Source of the DNA: Bacteroidales bacterium UBA1392
GTDB lineage: Bacteria; Bacteroidota; Bacteroidia; Bacteroidales; UBA932
NCBI GenBank assembly: GCA_002305275.1
Contig: DBQO01000022.1
Location: forward strand, 51,689-115,688
Length of the DNA: 64,000 nucleotides
Direction of reading: 5' to 3'
Positions 44,543 through 51,998 of this stretch are shown one piece after another; within the stretch, counting starts at the first letter, position 1; each line of letters starts with the position of its first letter. Position numbers and translations under genes: made by a program. Below the pieces are notes generated by a model. That model saw only the letters and a program-made list of their open reading frames with translations, made no database searches and was not told the origin of the DNA.

Positions 44543-44751
44543 TTGATATTGTCTTTATGTGTGATTTTAAAATGGGCTAAAATATGTTATTTACGAAGTA
44601 AATATACAAAATTCTTTGATTAGGTTATTAATTCTGCAGGTGCGTGTAAGGTGGAGTTATTAGCAATTAATAAACCTACCTGAGTGGAATATGACAGGGG
44701 CTAAGGATAATGTCTATTGGCAGCTGACATCCATTATTATTCCGTCTATAT

Positions 44752-45540
44752 TCAAGCAATTACAGCAAAAGGTAAATAATTATCCGATACAGAATATCTA
44801 GGTTTCTCAATTTGAGGATTTTGTTTATTACCACTACGTTTTTGTACAACAGGAACAGCTAAATTGTGAATAAAAGGGAAACTATATGTACTATAGTTAC
44901 TAGATAAGTCAATTGTTATTAAGCCACTTTCAACCATTTCTTTTGTTTTTTTCAACAAGCAACTTGAATAATAGCCCCCTGTAGAACTGCTATCTCCTGC
45001 TGTTTCGCCGATACTACATGCCTGTCCAATAATTACCTGTTCAGGACATTCAGATATTTTTTTATTATAGTATTTTTTACATTCTTCCGGATTTATTCTT
45101 TTGTGATATTCTTCAAATAAGCCTCCTGCACTAAAACTTTTAATTAAGTTATCAGTTATATATTCAGAGTATGGTTCTCTGCAATTATCCTCAATTATAA
45201 TTCTTTTCTTTGCATTAGTTCTTAACTCTAAAGAGTCTATTAGATCTCCATTGTCATTCAATTCGAAAATATTTGATTCACTCATAGTTGAATACCAACC
45301 ATGTCCACAAAAGACGATTATTGAAAACTCAATTTCATTTTTTGTTAAAAGTGATAATTCTTCTCTAACTTTTTCTCTGCTAGGTTTGTCTAAATATCTA
45401 ATCTCAGAATCTGAATAATAACCTCCATATCCTGACTTTAAAAAAGAGATATAATTTTCTTTATCTTTGTATACTCCTTGACAATAGTTTTCAGAACCAA
45501 CTTTTCCTGCGTTGGTTATTATTATGACTCTTCGTTTCAT
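44752..45540 (-). CDS. Caspase-like (C14) peptidase
   Basis: A 262-residue protein with the caspase-fold landmarks. It opens with a KRRVIIITNAG strand and has the catalytic His80 in VFCGHGW at 76-82 and Cys120 in EDNCRE at 117-122, 40 residues apart as in caspases and metacaspases. The region after the cysteine is rich in tyrosine and serine (GETAGDSSSTGGYYSS). No prodomain is seen. It lies 4 bases after the gene for a four-helix membrane protein on the same strand, forming a compact two-gene unit. Bacterial caspases of this kind act in abortive infection and death programs; the specific target is unknown. Confidence 0.72.
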   Translation of the reverse strand: MKRRVIIITNAGKVGSENYCQGVYKDKENYISFLKSGYGGYYSDSEIRYLDKPSREKVREELSLLTKNEIEFSIIVFCGHGWYSTMSESNIFELNDNGDLIDSLELRTNAKKRIIIEDNCREPYSEYITDNLIKSFSAGGLFEEYHKRINPEECKKYYNKKISECPEQVIIGQACSIGETAGDSSSTGGYYSSCLLKKTKEMVESGLITIDLSSNYSTYSFPFIHNLAVPVVQKRSGNKQNPQIEKPRYSVSDNYLPFAVIA

Positions 45541-45544
45541 ATTA

Positions 45545-46345
45545 TTATTTATTTTTTGATTTTAAATTACTTACACCGTCAAGTTTACTAATTATAGATG
45601 GTGCAAATCTCTCACTGGCTCCTGCGACTAAACCACCTAATAACATAGCAATATTTGTGGATTCTATTTTTGCAAAAATTGGAAGTATTATTCCCGTTTT
45701 AATAGAAACTGCAACAATCAATCCAGAAATCATCCCTGCGACAATCCGACTGGCACCTTCAATAATGTGAAGTTTTTTACTAGCATTATAATCTAAGGTA
45801 GTTTTCCCTGTTCTTAAAATGACGGAAAGTAGAGCTCCGATAGAACCACACAATGATGCCAAGACAATATAAAAAACGGAATTTCCAATAATTAATATTA
45901 TTGATTCTTGAAACAACCAAAATATAATAAAAACTAATATTGCAATTAGAGTTGTAAAACCACAACTCATTAAAAACATATATCTTGACTGCTCTATATT
46001 TCTTCTCAAAATATAATCCTGTGCACGCTTCACCATATTTGAAGCATTTTCATATTCTCCTTCAAATAAACGGACTAATGCTTCACCAAGCTGTCTTTTA
46101 AAAGCAATTACTACTTTATCGTCAATATGATTTACTGCAATAGTTTCAGCACTATCAATCTCATTTTTTACAGCAAAGAATTTATTCTTGTCTTCTACTG
46201 TTAATTCTCTAGCATCAAATTCATCAGATGTTTTCCAATCAATATCATTTTCATTGTCTAAAAAAACAATGTAATCGTCAGAGGCAACAATTAAATATTT
46301 TATTGGCAATCCAGGCCATTGCTCTTCATATTCTCTTTTCTCCAT
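45545..46345 (-). CDS. Four-helix membrane protein, partner of the caspase-like peptidase
   Basis: A 266-residue protein I cannot name. Residues 1-118 are soluble and acidic, ending in a helix (ALVRLFEGEYENASNMVKRA). Four membrane segments follow at about 122-145, 148-176, 201-225 and 232-250. The last contains GGLVAGASERFAPSII, a glycine-rich helix motif with a charged ER pair that recurs in bacterial membrane proteins of conflict systems. The gene begins the two-gene unit; the caspase-like gene follows by 4 bases. It may be a pore that the peptidase releases or a membrane anchor for sensing. Its promoter box TATATTTG is at 46424-46431. Confidence 0.6.
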   Translation of the reverse strand: MEKREYEEQWPGLPIKYLIVASDDYIVFLDNENDIDWKTSDEFDARELTVEDKNKFFAVKNEIDSAETIAVNHIDDKVVIAFKRQLGEALVRLFEGEYENASNMVKRAQDYILRRNIEQSRYMFLMSCGFTTLIAILVFIIFWLFQESIILIIGNSVFYIVLASLCGSIGALLSVILRTGKTTLDYNASKKLHIIEGASRIVAGMISGLIVAVSIKTGIILPIFAKIESTNIAMLLGGLVAGASERFAPSIISKLDGVSNLKSKNK

Positions 46346-46518
46346 TTTTCTTCTTAATTAGCTATGATAGATTGTACGACGAGCTTAATACCTACTTGTA
46401 CCTAAAGCTTCTTATCTACCATACAAATATACAACATTCTTTAATATATCTCCCCACATTGTTCTTTTGACTTTACAAACAAAAAAACTATACCTAACCA
46501 CTCCACCCAATAATTTAT

Positions 46519-46742
46519 TTATTTTGTCCAAGTTGGCCTAACCCTATCCGCCCCATCTGTCAACCAGTCAAGGGAGAAGTTCAGGAAATACATTTTGTAG
46601 GGTGCGATTTCGTCTTCTTCTATGTAAACGCCGATTGTGCCGTCGTCTAAGATGGTAATAGAGGAGTAGGCGGATTCGTTGCAGGCAATGGTTTTCTTGA
46701 CAGGCCCGGTGGAGCCTTCATCATATCTTAGCTACATTGTTA
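46519..46742 (-). pseudogene. Remnant of a sialidase 3' end (decayed second copy)
   Basis: About 200 bases here match the 3' end of the sialidase gene (48690-48900) at roughly 86% by eye, on the same strand. In the shared frame it reads YDEGSTGPVKKTIACNE, then the SAYSSITIL, GVYIEEDE and FSLDWLTDGADR segments and its own ending VRPTWTK with a stop at 46519. The Trp codon that precedes the shared LxYDEG is TAG, and the sequence stops matching next to the methyltransferase 3' end, so it is non-functional. Its tail looks like a natural sialidase C-terminus, unlike the tail of the intact gene. Confidence 0.85.
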
Positions 46743-46753
46743 CATTGTTACAA

Positions 46754-47605
46754 CTACTGTGGTTTTTCTACTTCTGTATAGTCTTCTTCTGTCGATTCAC
46801 ACAAAATAAAAAGCGTCGGTGTACTATCAATGTGCTGTACTCGCTTTCTTGCAATTTCACAGTACTCATGACTTATGTCAATACCGATATATTGTCTACC
46901 CATTTCGCAAGCTACTCTTGCCGTTGTCCCACTACCACTCATAGGGTCAAATACTAAGTCACCTTCATTTGTCCAAGATTTTATATGGTCTCTTACAAGT
47001 TCGCAAGGAAAAGGTGCCGGATGTCCTTTGGCTTCTTGGTCTTCCTTTTTTTTGCCTACAACATATTCCCAAATATTTCCTTTGATTTTTTTGTTCTTGA
47101 CCGGCTTGGCTAATTTTTCCCTTTTCTGTTCATTTTTAGAAAAGTTTTTGTAAGTCGTTCCATTAAGTTCCAATCCTGCGTGCAAACAATCAACCATAAT
47201 AGGATTATGTGTCTTTACCCTACCTTTACTGAAAACAAACATAAACTCAAACTCATTATTATAGCGTTTTCGATAGATTTGGGGAATTGGATTTGCCTTA
47301 CGAAATATCATTGTGTCGTGAAGATTGAAACCAATTTGCTTAAAATATAATGCTTGTTTGAAACTTGTTCCTGTTTCGCTACCATTAATAGTTGCATCGT
47401 TTACAACCCAAACAACTATGCCTCCTTCTTTTGTAACTCTATAAAGTTCCTTTGCTATATCTTCAAATTGGAAAATAAACCCTTTGTAGTTTCTCAAATC
47501 GTCATAAGGCGGTGAAGTAACTGTAAGATCAATTACATTGTCGTCAAACTGTCGCATTACTTCTACGCAGTTACCTTCAATTATTTTATTTATGAAATTT
47601 TCCAT
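46754..47605 (-). CDS. HindIII-type DNA methyltransferase
   Basis: A 283-residue amino-methyltransferase of the beta class: catalytic motif IV TSPPYDDLRNYKG near residue 30 comes before the SAM-binding motif I, VFDPMSGSGTTARVACEMG near 225. The TSPPY box and the DLRNYKG continuation match M.HindIII as I recall it, and the adjacent nuclease is a clear HindIII relative, so it should methylate adenine in AAGCTT and protect the host. It follows the nuclease gene by 3 bases. The 3' end abuts the decayed sialidase fragment. Confidence 0.9.
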   Translation of the reverse strand: MENFINKIIEGNCVEVMRQFDDNVIDLTVTSPPYDDLRNYKGFIFQFEDIAKELYRVTKEGGIVVWVVNDATINGSETGTSFKQALYFKQIGFNLHDTMIFRKANPIPQIYRKRYNNEFEFMFVFSKGRVKTHNPIMVDCLHAGLELNGTTYKNFSKNEQKREKLAKPVKNKKIKGNIWEYVVGKKKEDQEAKGHPAPFPCELVRDHIKSWTNEGDLVFDPMSGSGTTARVACEMGRQYIGIDISHEYCEIARKRVQHIDSTPTLFILCESTEEDYTEVEKPQ

Positions 47606-47608
47606 TTA

Positions 47609-48523
47609 TTATTTAAGTGCAAATAGTCCGTTGTCGGAAATTGCCCTGATAGTTTTAATTCTACTTTCGATCTTGTGAACTTTGATAAGTTCTTTCAATG
47701 CTTCTTCGTGGTTCATTCTCATTATCTTTGCCCTTTCTTGTGCCAAGAATGTAAGGGCTTCTTCTTTTGAAATAGCGATACTTTCAGTCGCAACACCTTT
47801 CTCAATACTCCACAATGGTTCAACTGCTTGGGAAAAGGAAAGAATTGTTTTGTTGACTGCTAACCAATAGTCGATTGCATTTTTTGAGGGATTGAGAGCA
47901 TTAACTGTTTCAAATATTTTCTTTAAAAGCTGTTGAGCTTTTGCTTGTCCTTCTTTTTCAGAGTATGCAAGTAGCAATGCAAGGTGTGAATATGTAAAAA
48001 TACAAACATTTAACGTCGTCGCTTGCTGGTAAATTTGGCTTGAAGAATTTGGGAGTTGATAAATCGGACAAACAACCATTGCATAAGATTTGCCACGTTT
48101 CCAACTGTTCATTGCTTGAACTTTAAAGTCCTTTTGATTTTTTGCGGTCCTGCTTAGTCTGAATGCTTTTGCGTCTGCTACAAAGCTGTAATCATCTGCA
48201 AATACTTCAACATCTGCTGCATCTGCTCTTTCTTTAAGTACAAAACTTTTAAGTCCTAATGCTGAATAAGCCAATGAAAGTAAGCAGTCGGTATATTTTG
48301 AATATAATTTTTCTTCACTTGTATCACGCCCATAACTTTCAGGAATGTTTCCGCAAAGGCGTAAATGGTCAATTAGTGAAGAAACACCGTTTCTCTTAAT
48401 TTCGACTCCCAATTCTTTCTCTAATTTGTCTGTATCATTACCAAAATTACCACTCAGTTTTCGGATTTCTTCAACCCAATACTGCCTTGTTAGTATTGCC
48501 TTTGGTGTTATTATATTACTCAT
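47609..48523 (-). CDS. HindIII-family type II restriction endonuclease
   Basis: A 304-residue protein matching R.HindIII. The segment FVADAKAFRLSRTAKNQKDF near residues 112-131 is nearly the same as in HindIII, with the DAK (D...DxK) catalytic residues. The N-terminus is about 30 residues longer and only weakly alike, as expected for a homologue from another phylum. The predicted target is AAGCTT. It precedes the methyltransferase on the minus strand. The intergenic region upstream (48524-48690) has a TAAATTTG at 48547-48554 and TATATTTG at 48645-48652. Confidence 0.93.
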   Translation of the reverse strand: MSNIITPKAILTRQYWVEEIRKLSGNFGNDTDKLEKELGVEIKRNGVSSLIDHLRLCGNIPESYGRDTSEEKLYSKYTDCLLSLAYSALGLKSFVLKERADAADVEVFADDYSFVADAKAFRLSRTAKNQKDFKVQAMNSWKRGKSYAMVVCPIYQLPNSSSQIYQQATTLNVCIFTYSHLALLLAYSEKEGQAKAQQLLKKIFETVNALNPSKNAIDYWLAVNKTILSFSQAVEPLWSIEKGVATESIAISKEEALTFLAQERAKIMRMNHEEALKELIKVHKIESRIKTIRAISDNGLFALK

Positions 48524-48636
48524 CTATCTGTTAAAATATTAGTTTTCAAATTTACTTAAAATGTCATTTTAAAGTTTGGAAAAAGGGAAAAGTTGTCAGA
48601 TTATGTGGTCTTAAAGCATTGCAATCTGAATCTTAT

Positions 48637-50277
48637 TTACAAAGCAAATATACAACAATTATTAATAGTATTATTTATATGGGGCGTCAACCTATCCGCC
48701 CCATTTGTCAGCCACTCCAGCGAAAAGTTCAGGAAATACATTTTGTAGGGGGTGGTTTCGTCTTCTTCTATGTAAACGCCGATTGTGCCGTCTGGTAAAA
48801 TGGTTATGGAGGAGTAGGCTGATTCGTTGCGGGCAATGGTTTTCTTGACCGGCCAGGTGGCACCTTCGTCGTAGCTTAGCCACATGGTTACGTTTCTGCG
48901 GGTGCTGTGATTTGGCAAAGTGTGCAGGATTCTGTCTTTGTCGTAGCCGTCTTTGGTGGATGTGTAGCGGATAATATCGGCATCACAGGCATTGCCCCAT
49001 ATTTCTTCCCAACTATTTTTCGGGCCCCATGTAATGCCTCCATCGGAGGATTTGGCCCAAAGTCGATTCCCTTTTGTGCGGCTACTCATAAGAATATCGC
49101 CATTATTTAGCTCAACCACTTTAGCCTCATCGCCATCAACAATCGCTCTTTCCGAAACATGCCACGACTCCCCATCATCATCCGAATAAACCGCATAATT
49201 GTGTAGTCGCCTATTCTCCAAAGTCTCACGCACAGCCATTACGGCCATCAATCTGCCGGCGCGAGTACACAAACCGTGACCCGAGCCGAAGAATAAACTT
49301 TGCCACTGCGAGCGAACGGGATCCGGACACTCTGCGCCATAGATTTGAGCCGTAATATCCCTGGGCGGAGTCCAGGTTTGACCGTGGTCATCGCTTGTCG
49401 AAATATAGGTACGCTGCGGATTTTCAGCAGTAGAACCCCAAAGTCCGGGCCCCCCTACAAACAGCGCAACCAGCTTTCCTATATTTGATCTAATAATAAC
49501 TGCATCACCAAAACCTTTGCCATATCCCTGACCCTCAGCCAATAAAAAGGGCTCCGACCAGGTTTTTCCACCATCTGTACTTCGATTGGCGACAATATCA
49601 ATATCTTCCGGCAGGTCGATTGAATTATATTTCCTCTTGTCCGTCAAAATCACCAGTGAACCATCGGCAGCCGTCGTTATAGCCGGAATACGGTAATTCG
49701 CCGAACCATAATCGCCCGGACCATAGACCAGCGTCCTCCTAAGCAAAATCTCGCGACTCCCCTCAGGATTCCCATTCTCAAACCCATGAGTCTCAGTTTC
49801 GGTGGAAATAGAAATCACCTCCGCATCCAGCTGGTTCCCCTCTTTTGCAGTTTCTTTTACTTTGAAAGTTATCCAGATATTATTGATCCCCAGGCTGGTC
49901 TCTCCCTTCAGAGGGATGGTTATTTCACCCTCTTTTGGAGCGGCTGTAGCGAGCAGTTGTGCACCTTGCGCAAGCGGATTGCGTGGATCGAATTTAACGG
50001 AAGTTCCGGTCGAATAAATCTTTATCTCTTCAATATCATTGATATCGGTAGTTCCATTCAGACTCATCACCAAACTCTCAAATGCCACTTCCCCGCCCCC
50101 TGTCGTCTGTAATTCCAACCGCAGAATCTCCTCGTTATCATTACCTCTACCGGAGAAATTGTTGTCCTGAATTACTGTGGAAGTGGTGATTTTAATGTCT
50201 TCTTGGGTAGGGAGGCCAAAGAGTGGAGAAGTGAAAGTTAAAAAGGAAGTGATAAGGAAGAATGAGAGGGGTTTCAT
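48637..50277 (-). CDS. GH33 sialidase, secreted
   Basis: A 546-residue exo-sialidase. The ATG at 50277 is chosen because it opens a signal peptide (MKPLSFFLITSFLTF) and because the -7 box at 50314-50321 lies upstream of it. A sialidase-associated N-terminal domain covers about 25-150. The six-blade propeller follows with YRIPAI near 195 and five Asp boxes (STDGGKTW, SDDHGQTW, SDDDGESW, SSDGGITW, SYDEGATW). The catalytic NESAYSS strand and a GVYIEED Glu are near the end. It releases sialic acid from host glycans. The last 12 residues (NNTINNCCIFAL) are unlike any sialidase ending and are encoded by DNA that also holds a promoter of the neighbouring cassette. Confidence 0.9.
   Translation of the reverse strand: MKPLSFFLITSFLTFTSPLFGLPTQEDIKITTSTVIQDNNFSGRGNDNEEILRLELQTTGGGEVAFESLVMSLNGTTDINDIEEIKIYSTGTSVKFDPRNPLAQGAQLLATAAPKEGEITIPLKGETSLGINNIWITFKVKETAKEGNQLDAEVISISTETETHGFENGNPEGSREILLRRTLVYGPGDYGSANYRIPAITTAADGSLVILTDKRKYNSIDLPEDIDIVANRSTDGGKTWSEPFLLAEGQGYGKGFGDAVIIRSNIGKLVALFVGGPGLWGSTAENPQRTYISTSDDHGQTWTPPRDITAQIYGAECPDPVRSQWQSLFFGSGHGLCTRAGRLMAVMAVRETLENRRLHNYAVYSDDDGESWHVSERAIVDGDEAKVVELNNGDILMSSRTKGNRLWAKSSDGGITWGPKNSWEEIWGNACDADIIRYTSTKDGYDKDRILHTLPNHSTRRNVTMWLSYDEGATWPVKKTIARNESAYSSITILPDGTIGVYIEEDETTPYKMYFLNFSLEWLTNGADRLTPHINNTINNCCIFAL
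48645..48652 (-). promoter_or_regulatory. -7 element upstream of the restriction-modification genes
   Basis: TATATTTG on the minus strand, embedded in the sequence coding for the sialidase tail and 122 bases before the nuclease start. An alternative box TAAATTTG is at 48547-48554. Confidence 0.45.
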
Positions 50278-50313
50278 GGGGATGGCGGAGTTGGCGGTTG
50301 TTTTACAAAAATA

Positions 50314-50321
50314 CAAAATTA
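50314..50321 (-). promoter_or_regulatory. -7 element of the sialidase promoter
   Basis: TAATTTTG on the minus strand matches TAnnTTTG and ends 37 bases before the ATG at 50277. The -33 is not clear. Confidence 0.45.
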
Positions 50322-50355
50322 TTGAGAGTAGTTGTAATTATGTTGTAAAAACATA

Positions 50356-50373
50356 GTCAACCTATAAGTTGAC
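50356..50373 (+). promoter_or_regulatory. Operator palindrome over the XRE gene promoter
   Basis: GTCAAC-ctataa-GTTGAC is a perfect 6-6-6 inverted repeat. It overlaps the -33 TTG (50369-50371) of the promoter whose -7 box is TATATTTG (50391-50398), at a 19-base spacing. A dimeric regulator binding here would block transcription, so autorepression by the XRE protein is likely. Confidence 0.65.
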
Positions 50374-50398
50374 CATATTGGAAAAATTATTATATTTG
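50369..50398 (+). promoter_or_regulatory. Promoter of the XRE regulator gene
   Basis: TTG (50369-50371), 19 bases, then TATATTTG (50391-50398). The start codon is 34 bases downstream. Confidence 0.7.
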
Positions 50399-50431
50399 CA
50401 ATATGATTTACTAGTACTAATCCCAAAGATT

Positions 50432-50788
50432 ATGAATCGCAACGTTGAAAAATTCGAAGCCCATGTAAGCAATCAGGTATCCGGTTGGCACAAAGATGTC
50501 GAGGAAAGACTTCGCAATAAATCGTGGCAAGATAAGGCCTTTGACATTGCGTTGACATTGCTAAAATACAAGGATGCGTACAAGCTCAATCAGGCGGAAT
50601 TGGCCAGAAAGATTGGAGTCTCAAAGCAATATATCAATAGAATTCTTCAAGGAAAGGAGAACCTCACTCTTGAAACTATTTGTAAGATTGAAGGTGCACT
50701 CCAAATAAAGTTAATTGATACTAAGATTTCAGATGAAACTGTCAGACCCTCTTCTGCTCCTTATTCTGCGCTAAGAAAATATAAATAG
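50432..50788 (+). CDS. XRE-family HTH regulator (antitoxin-like), solitary
   Basis: A 118-residue DNA-binding protein. The helix-turn-helix is LNQAELARKIGVSKQYINRI near residues 56-75, followed by LQGKENLTLETICKIEGAL. The protein is the size of HigA/antitoxin-type repressors, but no toxin gene is adjacent on either side. The ATG at 50432 is used since the possible upstream start at 50369 lies in the promoter. A perfect palindrome overlaps its promoter, suggesting autorepression. It could be the remains of a toxin-antitoxin pair or a controller of the nearby defence genes. Confidence 0.8.
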   Translation: MNRNVEKFEAHVSNQVSGWHKDVEERLRNKSWQDKAFDIALTLLKYKDAYKLNQAELARKIGVSKQYINRILQGKENLTLETICKIEGALQIKLIDTKISDETVRPSSAPYSALRKYK

Positions 50789-50865
50789 AGCTGATTTAAC
50801 TTGAGCACAACAGAAAGGATATACAGGTATTTAAAAGAAGTTATTGAACAATAAGCTGTCTATAA

Positions 50866-51045
50866 AAAGCCAAAGAAAAGCCCAAGAAAAGCCCAAGAAA
50901 AACATCCAAAAAACATCCAAGAAACATCCAAGAAAACGAGGGCACTACCCAGATCCTACCCAAGAAAATAGGTAGTACTACCCGAAAACTACCCGGAAAC
51001 TACCCAAGAAACTACCCGAAATAAATAAGAAATCCCTAAGAAATT
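50866..51045 (+). repeat. Degenerate A/C-rich tandem repeat
   Basis: About 180 bases of almost T-free DNA made of short drifting units: AGCCCAAGAAA twice, ACATCCAAGAAA-like units three times, then a CTACCCGAAA/ACTACCCAAGAA set about five times. Units vary from 10 to 12 bases and in the last letters. It is not a CRISPR (no constant repeat, no unique spacers) and not coding in an obvious frame. It fills most of the 309-base gap between the XRE and DUF488 genes. Confidence 0.75.
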
Positions 51046-51085
51046 TAATCGATCAAAACATTACTGCTCTACAAGAATTATTTTG

Positions 51086-51093
51086 TACATTTG
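51086..51093 (+). promoter_or_regulatory. -7 element for the DUF488 gene
   Basis: TACATTTG matches TAnnTTTG and ends only 4 bases before the ATG at 51098. The mRNA would be nearly leaderless. Confidence 0.5.
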
Positions 51094-51097
51094 CGAT

Positions 51098-51994
51098 ATG
51101 TATTATAGGAGAAAAATAATATTGGCTCTGTTAAGTATTTTTGATGGACAACTAACCGCAAAACAATTTCAAAAATACTTGTTTTTATTTACTCGTGAGC
51201 AGACAATAAAATCGTTTGATTTTATTCCGTATCGTTATGGCTGTTTCTCTTTTCAAGCTAATCATGATATTGCTACGCTTACCAAATACGGGTATTGTGG
51301 AATTGTAGAAACGGAAAAAGGTAGGTTTTACAGACTACTAAATGACGATAATTATATTGACACAATTAAACTGGAAGACAGAAAAAGTCTTCTCGAAATA
51401 AAAGAGCAGTTTGGTAAGTTAAGCCAGTCAGATTTAATTCGCTACACCTACCGCCAATATCCCTATTACGCTATAAAAAGCACTATCGCAAAGAAGTTGC
51501 TAAACGACGAAGAGCTCAAGACAATCGAACAACAAAGGCCACATTATACACAAAAGCAACTTTTTACTATTGGTTACGAAGGAATTTCGCTTGAAACCTA
51601 TATCAACAAGTTGATACTTAATGATGTAAATGTGCTCTGCGATGTTAGAAAAAACGCTTATAGTCAGAAGTACGGTTTTTCTAAACAAACTCTTGATTTA
51701 GCCTGTAAAGGTGCTGACATAGAATACATTCACATTCCAGCCCTTGGCATTGTTTCTAACAAAAGACAAGACTTGCGTTCGCAAGCAGATTATGATTCTT
51801 TATTTCAAGAATATACGGACACTACTTTAGTAGAAAACAAAGATTCGCTCCTTATTATCCGCAGTTTATTAGATAAAGGTAAACGAGTTGCCTTAACTTG
51901 CTTTGAAAAAGACCCAAAACAGTGCCACCGCACTTGTGTAGCAAATGCACTGATGCAATTACCGGCAACCGACTATAAATTACAATGCTTATAG
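51098..51994 (+). CDS. DUF488 protein with N-terminal SocA/Panacea-like region
   Basis: A 298-residue protein in two parts. Residues 1-125 (KYLFLFTREQTIKSFDFIPY, then YGCFSFQANHDIATL) resemble the SocA/DUF4065 'Panacea' fold found in antitoxins. Residues 150-295 are DUF488: FTIGYEGISLETYINKL, LCDVRKNAYSQKYGFSK near 178-194, and CFEKDPKQCHRTCVANAL near 268-285, with its characteristic Cys and His pair. DUF488 proteins are of unknown activity. The gene lies 4 bases before a gene ending in a clamp-binding motif and is translated with it. The TTG at 51083 is not used because it overlaps the -7 box. Confidence 0.78.
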   Translation: MYYRRKIILALLSIFDGQLTAKQFQKYLFLFTREQTIKSFDFIPYRYGCFSFQANHDIATLTKYGYCGIVETEKGRFYRLLNDDNYIDTIKLEDRKSLLEIKEQFGKLSQSDLIRYTYRQYPYYAIKSTIAKKLLNDEELKTIEQQRPHYTQKQLFTIGYEGISLETYINKLILNDVNVLCDVRKNAYSQKYGFSKQTLDLACKGADIEYIHIPALGIVSNKRQDLRSQADYDSLFQEYTDTTLVENKDSLLIIRSLLDKGKRVALTCFEKDPKQCHRTCVANALMQLPATDYKLQCL

Positions 51995-51998
51995 GTTT

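Noticed and set aside
44752..45540. Gingipain-type (C25) peptidase
   Set aside because: No secretion signal, no C25 motifs and a cytosolic partner; the His-Gly and Asp-x-Cys spacing fits caspases better.
46679..46957. Small plus-strand reading frame of 92 codons
   Set aside because: It is antisense to the methyltransferase 3' end and the sialidase remnant, with no protein-like composition.
40859..50316. Insertion sequence or integrative element carrying the defence genes
   Set aside because: No transposase, integrase, relaxase, terminal inverted repeats or tRNA attachment site was seen.
48637..50316. Sialidase start at 50316
   Set aside because: That ATG overlaps the -7 element at 50314-50321 and adds residues before a clear signal peptide that starts at 50277.
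50866..51045. Possible CRISPR array
   Set aside because: Units are 10-12 bases, drift gradually and have no unique spacers; no cas genes are nearby.
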